Shown: piece after piece, positions 53,496-63,928 of the stretch
How the letters are laid out: each line of letters starts with the position of its first letter
How positions within the stretch are numbered: the first letter of the stretch is position 1
Program-made: the position numbers and the translations under genes
Assembly (NCBI GenBank): GCA_913063325.1
Contig: CAJXYE010000011.1
Location: 31,884-95,883 of the forward strand
Reading direction: 5' to 3'
Origin: an uncultured Colwellia sp.
GTDB lineage: Bacteria > Pseudomonadota > Gammaproteobacteria > Enterobacterales > Alteromonadaceae
Length of the DNA: 64,000 nt
Notes under the pieces: generated by a model
Database searches by the model: none
What the model saw: only the letters and a program-made list of their open reading frames with translations
Told to the model about the DNA's origin: nothing

Positions 53496-54200
53496 TTAAA
53501 AACTATATGTATGAGATACCGATAATACTACACGTGTATCTGCCGTATCCCAGCCCATGTCGGTGTCTTCAAGCGCAAGATCAAAATCAAGACCTTTCCA
53601 ACTGGTCATGTATTCAACACGGTAATGGTTATAAGCATCTTTGCCATCCCAAGCAAATTTATTTTCATCTGCAGAGGTAGAGCGATCAAAAGTGACTTTA
53701 ATATTATGACCTGGCGCAACTTCAAAGGTATGAGCAACCATGGCAATGTAATGACCTACATCTGCGCCAAAATAATCCCAGCTGTACCAGAAGTTTAATT
53801 CACTATCACCCATCGATGAGTTGTAACCAAATTTGGTATAAACCTCTGGATATTTGTAAGTACTTGAGGCGTCATCTCCATGGTAGGTGTAATACGCAAT
53901 ACCTGCATCTAGACCAAACTTTTCATTTAATTGAAAGTATTGCCCTACGTAAGCATCCCACTCAATGTTAGTATCTTCACCTGAGCCAAAATCAACATTA
54001 GAAGCCCAAGTACCCGCATAAAATCCACTTTCTGCTGCATAATCTAAACTTGCTTGCAACGCAGGACCATTATCCGTTTGGCTAACACCGTTAAAAGTGT
54101 AATCAGAAGCTAAATTAACTGTTGCAGATACATCAGCAAGTACACTAGTAGATAGTGTTAGTAGACAAGTTGTTGCTGCGGCAATAAGTGTTTTGTTCAT
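53496..54200 (-). CDS. TorF-family putative porin (TIGR02001-like)
   Basis: 234 residues from ATG 54200; earlier ATGs (to 54233) lack a better ribosome site and the signal peptide begins MNKTLIAAATTCLL. The mature protein starts DVSATVNLASDYTFNGVSQT, the usual TorF opening, and ends with an aromatic (HTYSF). About ten to twelve beta strands fit a small outer-membrane barrel. It is 49 bases from the BCCT gene on the same strand and could supply outer-membrane passage for the same amine substrates. Confidence 0.82.
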   Translation of the reverse strand: MNKTLIAAATTCLLTLSTSVLADVSATVNLASDYTFNGVSQTDNGPALQASLDYAAESGFYAGTWASNVDFGSGEDTNIEWDAYVGQYFQLNEKFGLDAGIAYYTYHGDDASSTYKYPEVYTKFGYNSSMGDSELNFWYSWDYFGADVGHYIAMVAHTFEVAPGHNIKVTFDRSTSADENKFAWDGKDAYNHYRVEYMTSWKGLDFDLALEDTDMGWDTADTRVVLSVSHTYSF

Positions 54201-54249
54201 TATTTTTGTTCTCATTATCATTATTCTCATCATTTATTTACAAGGTAAA

Positions 54250-55467
54250 CTAGCTTATTAATTCAATTTTATTGAAATCGATTTTATTTTCTTTAGGTGA
54301 GCATTCAATTTCGCTAACCACTTTAAATTTGGTCAATAGGATATAACCAAAGCAAGTGAAAAATAGTCCGATAACAACAGCGCCAACCCATTGGATTTGT
54401 AAGAAATCCAATTTAAATAACAATGTAAGTAAGCTTAGTGCAATTAAATTGCCTAACAAGTATTTCACTTTACCCACTCGTGCCACGCTCAAATTCAAGT
54501 TGTCTGTGTATAAACGAATCAATGAATCAAGAGAGTTAATCACAAAAGTAATGCCTACAATTGCCATCATTATGTTGTAAAAACCTGCAGTTTCTAGACC
54601 GTTAACACTGTAGTAATAAAGCACTGTGAACCATATTGCGATGGGGATTGATGGGAAAATCAACATAGCAGCCAATACCTGATAAGTACGCAAACCACCA
54701 ACAAAACGAGCGGTAAATTGACCAATCATAATGCTCCATGCAAACCACCAATAGAGGTAGAACTCATGATAATCATTTAACGGCAGAACAAATTCGTGAA
54801 TATTACCAAAGTAACCGCCAAGTAAAGAAATAGTACTGGCAAACTCACCAATGCTAGACCCTTCAACAAGAAAGGCACCCGCCCACATCACGGCGATTAA
54901 ACCGATAAACAACCAAGTAGTAGCCAAACTCAGTAAACGTACATAACGTATGTTGGTACTAGAATAAACTGAAGCGGCAATCACTAAAAAGACGATAAGA
55001 TAGAAGCTACCAATAATGGATTCACCATCACCAAGCTCTGGCACATACCAGGGTAAATTGCTTAGCAATAAATACGCAGTAAAGGCGCAGGTTCCTATGA
55101 TAACCACATTATTAATCAACTTAATTAAAGGTATTTGAAAAAACTGTACACGTGGTTCAATTACACAGAAGTAAAAACAGGTTAGGAAGTAGAAGCCCCA
55201 AATTAGAAAAGCCCAAAAGCCAAACTCAATAGATAAAGCGTTAGTGAAGCTATACTCAGGACTTGCCACTAAATCTGCATAACCAGCAAACTCAGTTAAC
55301 GGAAACATGATAAGCCCAACATCAAGCCCTGAAGTAAACAATATGGCAATGAAGGTGAATGTTTTAACGGGGGTCACGCCAACACAGCGAATATTTCCCC
55401 AGCGATATAACACAAAGGCAATGGCGGCAAAGGTAAATAAAATCCCTGCAGATAACCAAGCGGTCAT
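54250..55467 (-). CDS. Divergent BCCT-family betaine/choline transporter
   Basis: 405 residues, about ten hydrophobic spans, shorter than typical BCCT transporters (500-700). The signature helix is recognisable: YWWFAWSIMIGQFTARFVGG against the common GWWLxWxPFVGxFIARxSxG. It also has TSGLDVGLIMFPL near the N-terminus and IEFGFWAFLIWGFYF. Family members couple Na+ or H+ to uptake of choline, betaine or carnitine. Adjacent betIBA genes support choline. The truncation relative to the family, mainly at the C-terminal regulatory end and possibly the first two spans, is notable. Confidence 0.65.
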   Translation of the reverse strand: MTAWLSAGILFTFAAIAFVLYRWGNIRCVGVTPVKTFTFIAILFTSGLDVGLIMFPLTEFAGYADLVASPEYSFTNALSIEFGFWAFLIWGFYFLTCFYFCVIEPRVQFFQIPLIKLINNVVIIGTCAFTAYLLLSNLPWYVPELGDGESIIGSFYLIVFLVIAASVYSSTNIRYVRLLSLATTWLFIGLIAVMWAGAFLVEGSSIGEFASTISLLGGYFGNIHEFVLPLNDYHEFYLYWWFAWSIMIGQFTARFVGGLRTYQVLAAMLIFPSIPIAIWFTVLYYYSVNGLETAGFYNIMMAIVGITFVINSLDSLIRLYTDNLNLSVARVGKVKYLLGNLIALSLLTLLFKLDFLQIQWVGAVVIGLFFTCFGYILLTKFKVVSEIECSPKENKIDFNKIELIS

Positions 55468-55531
55468 AACTGACCACCGATGATGGTTTTAATAAATGTA
55501 AACACGTATTACTCCTCTTTCTTTATTGTAA

Positions 55532-55585
55532 ACCCGTTACCATTCAAGATGCATGTTTCAGAGTGCACTTTGAATGATAACGGGT
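55532..55585. repeat. Minimal family C element (ends only)
   Basis: ACCCGTTACCATTCAAGATGC on the left faces TGCACTTTGAATGATAACGGGT on the right, with about 10 bases between. This is family C reduced to its terminal inverted repeats, a stable hairpin in the betA-BCCT gap; the rest of that gap up to 55785 contains only the remnant at 55676. Confidence 0.55.
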
Positions 55586-55675
55586 ACTGTTAGAGCACTC
55601 GGTATTACCTCAAACTAAAGTGAATTAAAAAATCCATATAGTCTGAAGCTTCAAATTTTAAATATCGTCACCATG

Positions 55676-55720
55676 TACACCCGATCCGCCTGAAAATTTT
55701 TCTTCAGATGGAGCAGGAAT
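55676..55720. repeat. Remnant of a family B element
   Basis: CCGATCCGCCTGAA and TTCAGATGGAGCAGGAAT resemble the two ends of family B elements joined through a short A/T spacer. Interior and core are missing. Confidence 0.4.
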
Positions 55721-55785
55721 AACTCTATTGATAACTATAATTAACGCCTGAAAGAATGCTCACGGTTAAACTATTTTAATTATTT

Positions 55786-57468
55786 TTAAATTGTTCTTTT
55801 TGGCTCGGTCGCACGTTGTTGTTGCTGCCAGTTTGGTGCAATCTTAACTTTAGCCTGAGATGGTGCTAGTGTTTCACGACCTAGAATAAGATCAGCCGCA
55901 CGCTCCGCCACCATAATCGTCGGCGCATTAAGGTTGCCATTAGGTATAGTCGGGAATATAGACGAGTCAACAACGCGTAATCCTTCAATTCCATGTACTT
56001 TAGTATCAGAGTCAACAACAGCCATTTCATCACTGCCCATTTTGCACGAGCAGGATGGGTGATATGCACTTTCAACAAATTGGCGAACAAAGCTATCTAT
56101 TTCTTCATCGCTTTGAACATCAATACCAGGCTGAATCTCTTCGCCTCGGTACTCATCTAATGCACTTTGGTGAATAATTTCTCGGGTTAAGCGCACACAA
56201 GCGCGGAAACCTTCACGGTCTTCTTCGTGTTCAAGGTAATTAAAACGTATTTGTGGATGTGCTTTAGGATCGTTTGATATAGCTTTAACAAAACCGCGAC
56301 TTTTGGGCTTGTTGTGGCCAATATGAACTTGAAAACCGTGACCCGCAAAAGCTTCTTTACCGTCGTAACGCATTGCTGCAGGTAAAAAATGATATTGTAA
56401 GTCTGGCCATTCAACATTCGCTTTAGAGCGAATAAAACCACAAGATTCAAAATGATTAGTCGCGCCCAAGCCTTTTTTGGTAAAGAACCAGCGGCTACCA
56501 ATCAAAAATTTATTCCACAAACCTAACTGGCCATTAAGTGAAATCGGTTTTTTGCACTTAAATTGAAAGTAAAATTCCAGATGATCTTGCAAGTTTTGAC
56601 CAACACCGGGTAAATCATGTTTAACCTCAATGCCCGCGTCTTCAAGCTCCTTTTTAGCGCCAATACCTGATAGCTGTAACAGATGAGGTGAGCCAATAGG
56701 TCCAGCCGATAAAATCACCTCTTTAGCAACACTAACATCGAAAATTTTGCCTTTGCGTTCATAACGTACGCCAACTGCTTTTTTACCTTCAAGCAAAACC
56801 TTATGTACTAAAGCATGGGTTATTACGGTTAAATTATTACGCGTCATTGCTGGGCGAAGGTAAGCATTAGAAGTTGAGCAACGTACGCCATTTTTAACCG
56901 TCATGTGCATAGGACCAAAACCTTCCTGTGCAGCGGCATTATAATCATCAGTGGCAAAATAACCGGCTTCAACACCTGCATCAACAAACGCTTGATACAA
57001 AGGATTTTTCATTTCATTGCCGTTATTTACTCCTAATGGTCCGCTTTTACCGCGGTATTCATTACCGTCGAAAGCCCAAGTTTCAGCTTTTTTAAAATAA
57101 GGTAAACAATGAGCGTAATCCCAGTTATTCGCACCACTTTGCTGCCACTCATCAAAGTCTCTCGCATGACCACGAACATAAACCATGCCATTAATCGATG
57201 AAGAGCCACCTAAAACCTTACCTCTTGGACAATGCATCCTACGATTATCAAGGTACGGCTCAGGTTGAGTTTCAAATTGCCAAGCGTACTTTTTAGTGTT
57301 CATAGGGATTGACAGTGCCGTTGGCATTTGAATAAATATACTTTTGTCACTGCCACCAGTTTCAAGTAACAATACGCGATTATTACTGTCTTCACTTAAA
57401 CGGTTAGCGAGTACACAGCCAGCAGAGCCAGCACCAACAACAATGTAATCAAATTTTTCACTATTCAT
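55786..57468 (-). CDS. betA: Choline dehydrogenase
   Basis: 560 residues, GMC oxidoreductase. The FAD motif is [19 protein letters not shown] (residues ~8-26); other family blocks are [39 protein letters not shown], and the C-terminal [12 protein letters not shown] with [20 protein letters not shown]. It oxidises choline to betaine aldehyde at the inner membrane. It is the last gene of betI-betB-betA, 41 bases after betB, with AAGAG before the ATG. Confidence 0.95.
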   Translation of the reverse strand: MNSEKFDYIVVGAGSAGCVLANRLSEDSNNRVLLLETGGSDKSIFIQMPTALSIPMNTKKYAWQFETQPEPYLDNRRMHCPRGKVLGGSSSINGMVYVRGHARDFDEWQQSGANNWDYAHCLPYFKKAETWAFDGNEYRGKSGPLGVNNGNEMKNPLYQAFVDAGVEAGYFATDDYNAAAQEGFGPMHMTVKNGVRCSTSNAYLRPAMTRNNLTVITHALVHKVLLEGKKAVGVRYERKGKIFDVSVAKEVILSAGPIGSPHLLQLSGIGAKKELEDAGIEVKHDLPGVGQNLQDHLEFYFQFKCKKPISLNGQLGLWNKFLIGSRWFFTKKGLGATNHFESCGFIRSKANVEWPDLQYHFLPAAMRYDGKEAFAGHGFQVHIGHNKPKSRGFVKAISNDPKAHPQIRFNYLEHEEDREGFRACVRLTREIIHQSALDEYRGEEIQPGIDVQSDEEIDSFVRQFVESAYHPSCSCKMGSDEMAVVDSDTKVHGIEGLRVVDSSIFPTIPNGNLNAPTIMVAERAADLILGRETLAPSQAKVKIAPNWQQQQRATEPKRTI

Positions 57469-57509
57469 ATAAAACTCTTATCTGTTACTTACTTTATCGA
57501 CAAAATATT

Positions 57510-58973
57510 TTAAAAAGGACTTTCAAGTGGTTGTAGGCCAACATATACGGCTTTAATTTGAGTGTAATGATTTAGTGTCACTAGACCATTTTCACGTCCA
57601 ATACCTGATTGTTTATAACCGCCAACAGGCATTTGAGCTGGAGATGCGCCAAAGCTGTTTATCCAGCAAATTCCGGCCTGCATTTGATGGATAACGCGGT
57701 GAGCTCGGGTAATGTCTTGGGTGAATACCCCTGCTGCTAGTCCAAATTCAGTCGCGTTGGCTCTAGCAACCACTTCATCTTCATCGGTAAAAGTCAGTAC
57801 CGACATGACAGGACCGAAAATTTCTTCACGGCAAATGGTCATATCATCCCTGCAATCGGAAAAAATAGTCGGTGCGACAAAATAACCATCTGGTGCATTT
57901 TCTGGTTGCAATGCAGTACCGCCATGTAACAAGGTCGCACCTTCTTTAATGCCGACATTGATATAATCTAATACCTGATTAAAGTGCTTTAACGAGATAA
58001 GCGCACCAAAATTAGTTACCGGATCCATTGGGTCGCCGACGATAATATTTTGGCGAGTACGCTCGAGCAATTTCTCAATAAATTTTGGGTAGACAGATTC
58101 TTGAACGAAAACGCGCGTACCATTGGTACAAACTTCACCCTGAGTATAGAAGTTACCTAACATTGCCGCAGAAACGGCATTGTCGATATCGGCATCATCA
58201 AAAATGATCAGTGGTGATTTTCCGCCGAGCTCCATAGTGACGTCTTTAAGCGTAGTAGCAGCACCAGCCATAACTTTTTTACCCGTACCGACTTCACCGG
58301 TAAAAGAAACTTTAGCGATTTCGGTATGATGAGTTAGCCAAGAGCCCACCTCACCTGCACCTTGAATAACATTAAATACACCATCAGGAATACCTGCTTC
58401 GGTGAAAATTTCAGCGAGTTTCAATGCGCCTAACGGTGTTTCTTCTGATGGTTTAAAAATCATCGAATTACCACACGCTAACGCTGGTGCCGCTTTCCAG
58501 CACGCTATCTGTATTGGGTAATTCCAAGCACCAATGCCTGCGCAAATACCCAGAGCTTCGCGACGAGTGTAGTAAAAATCACCATCAACTTGCTGTTGAT
58601 TTCCTTCGATGCCAGGGGCTAAACCAGCAAAAAATTCGATAGAATCAGCGCCGGATTCCACATCAACTACTGAAGCTTCTTGCCATGGTTTACCAGTATC
58701 AAGTACTTCAACTTCTGCCAGTTCATCATTACGCTCACGTAACAAGGCTACTGCTTTAAGTAAAAGGCGACTGCGCTGTGTAGCGCTCATTGCAGACCAA
58801 GTAGCAAAACCTCGCTGGGCACTGGCTATAGTCTCTTTTTTGATTTTTTCATCGGCAACTTCAACCTGATAGATAACTTTTCCTGTTGCAGGGTTAATCA
58901 CATCAAATGTTTCACCACTGTCGTTCGCCATGTAGGCGCCATCAACAAAATTTTTATAACGTATTAACGACAA
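57510..58973 (-). CDS. betB: Betaine aldehyde dehydrogenase
   Basis: 487 residues of the aldehyde dehydrogenase family: [18 protein letters not shown] (cofactor region), [18 protein letters not shown] (catalytic Glu) and [12 protein letters not shown] (catalytic Cys), then [13 protein letters not shown]. It makes glycine betaine from betaine aldehyde with NAD(P)+. The start is TTG at 58973, supported by GGAG eight bases upstream; it overlaps the end of betI by 10 bases, so betI and betB are translationally coupled. Confidence 0.95.
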   Translation of the reverse strand: MSLIRYKNFVDGAYMANDSGETFDVINPATGKVIYQVEVADEKIKKETIASAQRGFATWSAMSATQRSRLLLKAVALLRERNDELAEVEVLDTGKPWQEASVVDVESGADSIEFFAGLAPGIEGNQQQVDGDFYYTRREALGICAGIGAWNYPIQIACWKAAPALACGNSMIFKPSEETPLGALKLAEIFTEAGIPDGVFNVIQGAGEVGSWLTHHTEIAKVSFTGEVGTGKKVMAGAATTLKDVTMELGGKSPLIIFDDADIDNAVSAAMLGNFYTQGEVCTNGTRVFVQESVYPKFIEKLLERTRQNIIVGDPMDPVTNFGALISLKHFNQVLDYINVGIKEGATLLHGGTALQPENAPDGYFVAPTIFSDCRDDMTICREEIFGPVMSVLTFTDEDEVVARANATEFGLAAGVFTQDITRAHRVIHQMQAGICWINSFGASPAQMPVGGYKQSGIGRENGLVTLNHYTQIKAVYVGLQPLESPF

Positions 58974-59569
58974 TTTACATCTCCGGATTGTTTAAGCAGA
59001 TCATTTATAAATTTTTTACATAATTGTTCAGCCTGTTTAAATTCTTCTTCAGGCCTAGGACTTAACGCGCTTCGTAACCAGAAACCATCAATCATCGCAG
59101 CAGTTTGTTTAGCCGCTATAACCGCTAAATCACTCGTTAATAATTGTCGAAAAGAATAAAGTAGGTTGCTGTATAAGCGTTTGCTGTTGATATGTTGTAG
59201 GCGAGCTAGTCCAGGTTGGTGCATAGATTGCGCCCAGAAGCTAAGCCAGGTTTTGGTTGCGGGTGCTGAACGTTGTAATTGAGTGAAGTTTGCCTCAATG
59301 ATCATTTCAAGTCGTTCAGTGGCACTCAAGTTAGGCTGACTAACACGCTCTAGCAGAGCTGACTTTAGTTGATCCAATAAATGTTTAACTGTTGCTTCGA
59401 CTAATTCCTGCTTACCACCAAAATAATGACTAATGATGCCTGACGATAAGCCAGCGATCCTGCTAATGGTAATAATTGTGGTGTTTTGTAAACCATATTG
59501 CGCCACAGACTCTAAAGTAGCGTTAATTAATTGTTGTTTACGTAAGGGTTTCATTCCAACTTTTGGCAT
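58964..59569 (-). CDS. betI: TetR-family choline-responsive repressor BetI
   Basis: 201 residues from ATG 59569, which has GAGAG upstream and gives the standard BetI opening [19 protein letters not shown]; an in-frame upstream start at 59605 adds 12 residues inside the operator. The HTH is [29 protein letters not shown]. BetI represses bet genes in the absence of choline. A 20-base perfect palindrome is 20 bases upstream. Confidence 0.93.
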   Translation of the reverse strand: MPKVGMKPLRKQQLINATLESVAQYGLQNTTIITISRIAGLSSGIISHYFGGKQELVEATVKHLLDQLKSALLERVSQPNLSATERLEMIIEANFTQLQRSAPATKTWLSFWAQSMHQPGLARLQHINSKRLYSNLLYSFRQLLTSDLAVIAAKQTAAMIDGFWLRSALSPRPEEEFKQAEQLCKKFINDLLKQSGDVNCR

Positions 59570-59589
59570 TGATCTCTCAAAACTCTTTT

Positions 59590-59609
59590 TTAATTGAACG
59601 TTCAATTAA
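59590..59609. promoter_or_regulatory. BetI operator
   Basis: Perfect 20-base palindrome with core ATTGAACGTTCAAT, as in known BetI sites (from memory), just before betI. It should repress the betIBA transcript. Confidence 0.82.
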
Positions 59610-60009
59610 TTATAATTGTAATAGTTTGAGCTGAAATGATCAACCTGCTATTAACTTAGTAGCTAATTGGTAATAAACCAGTCTTAAGTGATGTAAGTTG
59701 GCTAAAGCTCGGTAAATATCGTAAATAGATAAGCCACCATCAGTTAGTACACTAATGATAATGATTGGGTTTGCTCATGAATAAAGTACAACAAAAACTA
59801 ATTCCACTGATGAATAGTAAAAATATTCCATCTAATAAATCTACTGCGTGCACAAACTAAGTAGGCATGATTGACTAACCGTGAGAATGAAAAGAAAAGG
59901 ATCGATTACTGATATAAATCAACACATAGATAACATTGCTGTGTTCTACTTCATTACACTATTTTACTAACTTATTTTGTCTTTCAATTGAGACAAACCA
60001 ATGTGAATT
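59610..60009. other. Gene-free stretch upstream of betI
   Basis: 400 AT-rich bases between the BetI operator and the next gene on the opposite strand. It must hold both divergent promoters; I see no further palindrome, repeat or gene. Confidence 0.4.
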
Positions 60010-60477
60010 ATGATGAATAAAACAACAAAGATTATATTGCTAGTATTAGCTAGCTTCTTTTTAGTGCTAGGTATAATGAGCTCTCAGCACTCAAAACCCT
60101 ATGCTGAATTAACTGGTGTTAAAACCATTAAAGGCACTGTACTTCAGCTGCATTGCCCACCCAAAGGAGCTGCCTCATTAAGCCTGACCGACTCTGATTT
60201 AACTTATAATTTATCGATTAAGTTTAGAACAGATTATTGTGATGAGAAAAAATCCCCGGTACTTTTAGGTAAAGAAATTACCATGCAATCAGTGCAAGTA
60301 AATGGCGACTTTTATCAAGCATATGAATTAAAAAAAGATGGTCGAGTAATTCTCAGCCCCAGTGATGTCGAGGCTGACCAATCAAGTGCTACATTGGGCT
60401 TGTTTTTCTTAGCATTTTTATTGGCTGCCTTAGTCGCTTATAAGAGCTATTCAGCTCGTAAAACAGAATTAGCTTAA
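60010..60477 (+). CDS. Small two-span membrane protein of unknown function
   Basis: 155 residues, unrecognised. An N-terminal span (about 6-24) and a C-terminal span (about 126-145) bracket a periplasmic domain of ~100 residues with beta-rich composition (IKGTVLQLHCPPKG, KEITMQSVQVNGDFYQAYEL) and two cysteines that could pair. The C-terminus is basic and cytoplasmic. Two tandem ATGs at 60010 and 60013 are equivalent. It is monocistronic and followed by a family B repeat. Confidence 0.65.
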   Translation: MMNKTTKIILLVLASFFLVLGIMSSQHSKPYAELTGVKTIKGTVLQLHCPPKGAASLSLTDSDLTYNLSIKFRTDYCDEKKSPVLLGKEITMQSVQVNGDFYQAYELKKDGRVILSPSDVEADQSSATLGLFFLAFLLAALVAYKSYSARKTELA

Positions 60478-60503
60478 GGCTTCAACTCTGCTTGGCGTTT
60501 ATA

Positions 60504-60817
60504 TATACCCGATCCACTTGAAGATGCTCGTTTCAGGAAGCTTGAGCGAATCATATTCAAGGCACATTTTTTGTTAATGGTTATTCCCTTAAAAATAAAT
60601 GTAACGACGAATATGGTTTGCTCAGGCTTCCCCAAAGGGCTGGCTTATAAACGCTTTATGTTACGTTATTGATTTCGACAAGGACGCTACATGGATGTAA
60701 CTTCTTAGAGAATGCAGGAGCTTATTCTCCTGAATAACCATTCCCTTCAATCAATGTCTTACCTAAAGGCGTTTATAATTCCAGCTGAATCCTGCATCTT
60801 CAAGTGGAACGGGTATA
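60504..60817. repeat. Family B inverted-repeat element, copy 2 (long core)
   Basis: 314 bp with ends TATACCCGATCCACTTGAAG and CTTCAAGTGGAACGGGTATA. It contains the long form of the core module (60664-60760, minus orientation), matching the core in family A copy 2. Non-coding; it occupies most of the 573-base gap before the cyclophilin gene. Confidence 0.7.
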
Positions 60818-61050
60818 ATCACGAAACAAAAGGGGAATTACAATCCATTCCCCTTTTCAAGATCAAAGGCAAAACACCTCTTCTACATTTACTCATATGG
60901 TAAAATTTAGATTTAGCAGTCGCTGTTTCCCCTATTCTATTTAAGACTGTGATTTGACACTTAATACCTGATAACATCCGTCAGTACCGGAAAAACCTAA
61001 TCAATTAAAACACTTTCAACGATTTAAAATTAACCCATAAGACACTTGAT

Positions 61051-61722
61051 ATGAATAATAATAAAAAAATTATTGCTAGCCTATTTTTAATCATCACGTT
61101 AACAGCTTGTTGTGGCGGAGACCTTGCCATTAAAAAGGTAGATAAGTTTATTGCTAAGCAACAAGTAGATAAAAAAAATTCTGCTTGGAAAACACAATTA
61201 AGCAAGCCACCATTACTTACCTTTACTCAAGGCAAAGATTATTTTTGGGAGCTACAAACAAACCAAGGTAGCCTCACTATCAAGCTATTGACCGATTCAG
61301 CTCCTATGCATGTTTCAAGTACCATTTATTTAACTAAACTTGGTTTTTATGATGATTTAACGTTTCACCGTGTTATTCCAGGCTTTATGGCACAAGGCGG
61401 TGATCCTACCGGAACGGGTGCTGGTAACCCTGGTTATAAGTACGATGGGGAGTTTACTGAGAAGTTTGACGGTGAACTAGGTCATAACGAAGCGGGCACA
61501 TTAAGCATGGCCAATGCGGGACCAGGTACTGATGGCAGTCAATTTTTCTTAACTTTTACACCAACGCCTTTTTTAGATGGAAAACACACTGTTTTTGGTA
61601 AAGTAGTTACCGATTTAGAAAGTAGCTTAACTAAAATCGAGTCATTAGGCAGTCGAAGTGGAAAAACTACAGAAGCGGTTAAAATTATTAAAGCAACAAT
61701 TCGTATAGCTGACAGTAAGTAA
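61051..61722 (+). CDS. Cyclophilin-type peptidyl-prolyl isomerase lipoprotein
   Basis: 223 residues. The signal ends in LTAC (Cys20), so the protein should be a periplasmic lipoprotein. Cyclophilin blocks are [41 protein letters not shown] and [11 protein letters not shown], with the catalytic Arg in FHRVI and the proline-pocket Phe in QFF retained. It catalyses cis-trans isomerisation in envelope protein folding. The mature N-terminus has a short Lys-rich linker ([15 protein letters not shown]). Monocistronic. Confidence 0.92.
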   Translation: MNNNKKIIASLFLIITLTACCGGDLAIKKVDKFIAKQQVDKKNSAWKTQLSKPPLLTFTQGKDYFWELQTNQGSLTIKLLTDSAPMHVSSTIYLTKLGFYDDLTFHRVIPGFMAQGGDPTGTGAGNPGYKYDGEFTEKFDGELGHNEAGTLSMANAGPGTDGSQFFLTFTPTPFLDGKHTVFGKVVTDLESSLTKIESLGSRSGKTTEAVKIIKATIRIADSK

Positions 61723-62111
61723 ATAGTAACGTCCCCTTTTCATGCGCAACAGCCGTATAATAAGGGGGCGAATGCTCCTTAAAATTCCAACAGCATAAAT
61801 TACGATAGCATCTACTTATTATGCATGAGTGCTGTTCCAGCATAAGCTGAAGACTCAACTTCATACAGCCCTTTTCTGAATATCTTTCACACAAAGATCA
61901 CGCAATAATATTACGGTAAAAAATCCGCCATAATTTTATATTGGTTGTAATAAAAAGAACAAAACTGCCAGCATAACGGTCGCTCATCTAACCTCAAAGA
62001 CAGTGTTGTTGATTAAGGTCAAATTTACTCTATAAAATTCGTCTATTCATATTCAACAAAGCTAGATCAGTAGTAAGATAATAGTCCTCATTTCAAAACT
62101 AAGTTGTTACC
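61723..62111. other. Gene-free stretch
   Basis: 389 bases between the cyclophilin and methyltransferase genes. No gene, strong hairpin or repeat was recognised; a loose CCCCTT/AAGGGG pair near 61734-61768 could act in termination. Confidence 0.35.
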
Positions 62112-62678
62112 ATGATAGTTGATCTAAATAGCCGTTACGGCTTAAACCCCGCGCATAGTGAAGTGGTTGAAGCGTGCAAAATTATTGAGCCGTGCGATAC
62201 GTTAGATATGGGGTGTTCGAATGGGCGTAATGCTGTGTATCTAGGGCAACTCGGATTTAACGTTACCGCCGTTGATACTAATCCTGCTGCCATTGATATG
62301 CTACAAAGTATTAGTATTGAAGAAAAGATGAGTAATATTAAGGCCCAAGTCTATGACATTAACAATGCGAGTCTTGATGAAGACTATGGCTTTATTTCCT
62401 GTACCGTAACCTTAATGTTTATCGAACCATCTCGTGTTGATACTATTATTGCTGATATGCATAAACGTACTCTTCCCGGCGGTTACAACCTAATTGTATG
62501 TGCCATGAGCACTGAAGAACATCCATGCCCAGTACGCTTCCCATTTACCCTAAAATCGGGTCAGTTGCGTGAGGCTTATGAGGGGTGGGAGTTGATTAAA
62601 TACAATGAAGATGTAGGTACAATGCACAATGGTGCGAAATTGCAGTTTGCGACCATGTTGGCGAGAAAACCTGACTAA
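62112..62678 (+). CDS. tehB: TehB-like SAM-dependent methyltransferase
   Basis: 188 residues, cytoplasmic. The Rossmann methyltransferase has DTLDMGCSNGRNAVYLGQLGFNVTAVDTNPAAI (motif I and the acidic loop) and FISCTVTLMFIEPSRV, as in TehB. TehB volatilises or detoxifies tellurite and other chalcogen oxyanions using SAM. The C-terminal part (PCPVRFPFTLKSGQLREAYEGWELIKYNE) is also characteristic. Monocistronic; no TehA partner is nearby. Confidence 0.85.
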   Translation: MIVDLNSRYGLNPAHSEVVEACKIIEPCDTLDMGCSNGRNAVYLGQLGFNVTAVDTNPAAIDMLQSISIEEKMSNIKAQVYDINNASLDEDYGFISCTVTLMFIEPSRVDTIIADMHKRTLPGGYNLIVCAMSTEEHPCPVRFPFTLKSGQLREAYEGWELIKYNEDVGTMHNGAKLQFATMLARKPD

Positions 62679-63005
62679 AACAAATAATACAACCATTGTT
62701 ACAGGCTATTCAGTAGGTAAGTAGATACTGAGTTTCGCTCCACAAGGTATTTATTTTACTTGTGAGTAGTCGCCTTTTAACATGCATAACTCTATCGATT
62801 GGCAACAAAGCCACCATGTAATGCTATTAATGATAAAGTCCCTTTTTTAGATAGAACTAAAAATTAGTTTCACCTCAAAACTTACATGGATAGTCATTTG
62901 AGAACTTTATTTAATGTTAACTTCAGGACAAAGTTGAGTCGCTGATTACCTTTGTCTTATCTTTATTACGATAAATAATTACTAGTCCATAAATAATCAA
63001 AAAAA
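62679..63005. other. Gene-free stretch
   Basis: 327 AT-rich bases between convergent tehB and the solute-binding protein gene. I see no clear terminator, repeat or small gene. Confidence 0.35.
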
Positions 63006-63725
63006 TTACAACTTATTCCTGTCATCGATCCCGTGTTGAACAAATATCTCTTTAATTTTATTATGCTTTTTCAAACGCATTATCGCTTTATTAAGGTCAG
63101 GTAATATGTGCTTTTTATTTTTATGGACTCGAATAGGCCGAAATGCCTTTTCATGCAAAGGCCCCTGCTCTACGGTTAGACCTTTAGTTTTGATTAGATG
63201 TTCAGCAATGTAACGGTCAACAATGCCCATCTCGACACGTTGATTGGCAACCATTCGCAGGATGTTAAACTCTGAATTAAAATCAATGCGAGTGAATTTA
63301 TCATCATGTAAGTATCCATAACCAGAGACTGTCGCTATTATTTTACCTTCTAGAGATACAAATGATGGTACTTTATTTTTAGGAAAAACATAAATATCTT
63401 CTGAAATAAATGCAACGTTGGAGTAGTAAGAATATTCATCCTCACCTTTTCGCCACGTAGGTAACGGACAGCACTCGATATCAATAGAATTTTTATTAAA
63501 TTCATTACGAATCCGAGCTGATGAAAGGTAAACATATTCTACTTGATAGGGGGTATTCTCAAATAAAGCATTAAATAACTCGACGTAAATACCTTTTGGT
63601 TGGCTGATATCGCTATAGGAATAAGGTGGGTTCCCCTCTGAAGGCAGAGCGACACGAATAGTTTCTGCAAGTGAATAATTGGCAAACAGTGATGACAATA
63701 ATAGTAAATATATCCCTTTAATCAC
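63006..63725 (-). CDS. Orphan family-3 solute-binding protein
   Basis: 239 residues: signal peptide (about 1-20, ending YSLA), then IRVALPSEGNPPYSYSDISQPKGIYVELFNALF, characteristic of the family, and MRLKKHNKIKEIF at the end. It has a Cys pair (DIECCPLP). No transporter genes are adjacent. It is the fourth such stand-alone protein in the window. Confidence 0.78.
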   Translation of the reverse strand: MIKGIYLLLLSSLFANYSLAETIRVALPSEGNPPYSYSDISQPKGIYVELFNALFENTPYQVEYVYLSSARIRNEFNKNSIDIECCPLPTWRKGEDEYSYYSNVAFISEDIYVFPKNKVPSFVSLEGKIIATVSGYGYLHDDKFTRIDFNSEFNILRMVANQRVEMGIVDRYIAEHLIKTKGLTVEQGPLHEKAFRPIRVHKNKKHILPDLNKAIMRLKKHNKIKEIFVQHGIDDRNKL

Positions 63726-63928
63726 TAGAGCCCCTCAGAGTAAGTAAACTAGCTTAACGAATTATAGCTTATCTTCTTAGATAGTTTTCTCTATGTGGTA
63801 ATTTTCTACTTAAATAGGCTCTATCAGGAATAAAGACAATATTTTCGGACTAGCTGCTGTTAATAATGTATTAATTCCCCAAAAAATTTATTTATATTGG
63901 TTGAATTAAGACTATCTCGGTTTGTGCC

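Noticed and set aside
10835..60817. Repeated sequences as a CRISPR array
   Set aside because: The copies are 260-320 bp, inverted-repeat bounded and many kilobases apart, with no regular spacers and no cas genes.
60712..60903. 63-codon plus-strand frame
   Set aside because: It starts within the family B element core and reads through its terminal repeat; the protein sequence reflects the repeat.
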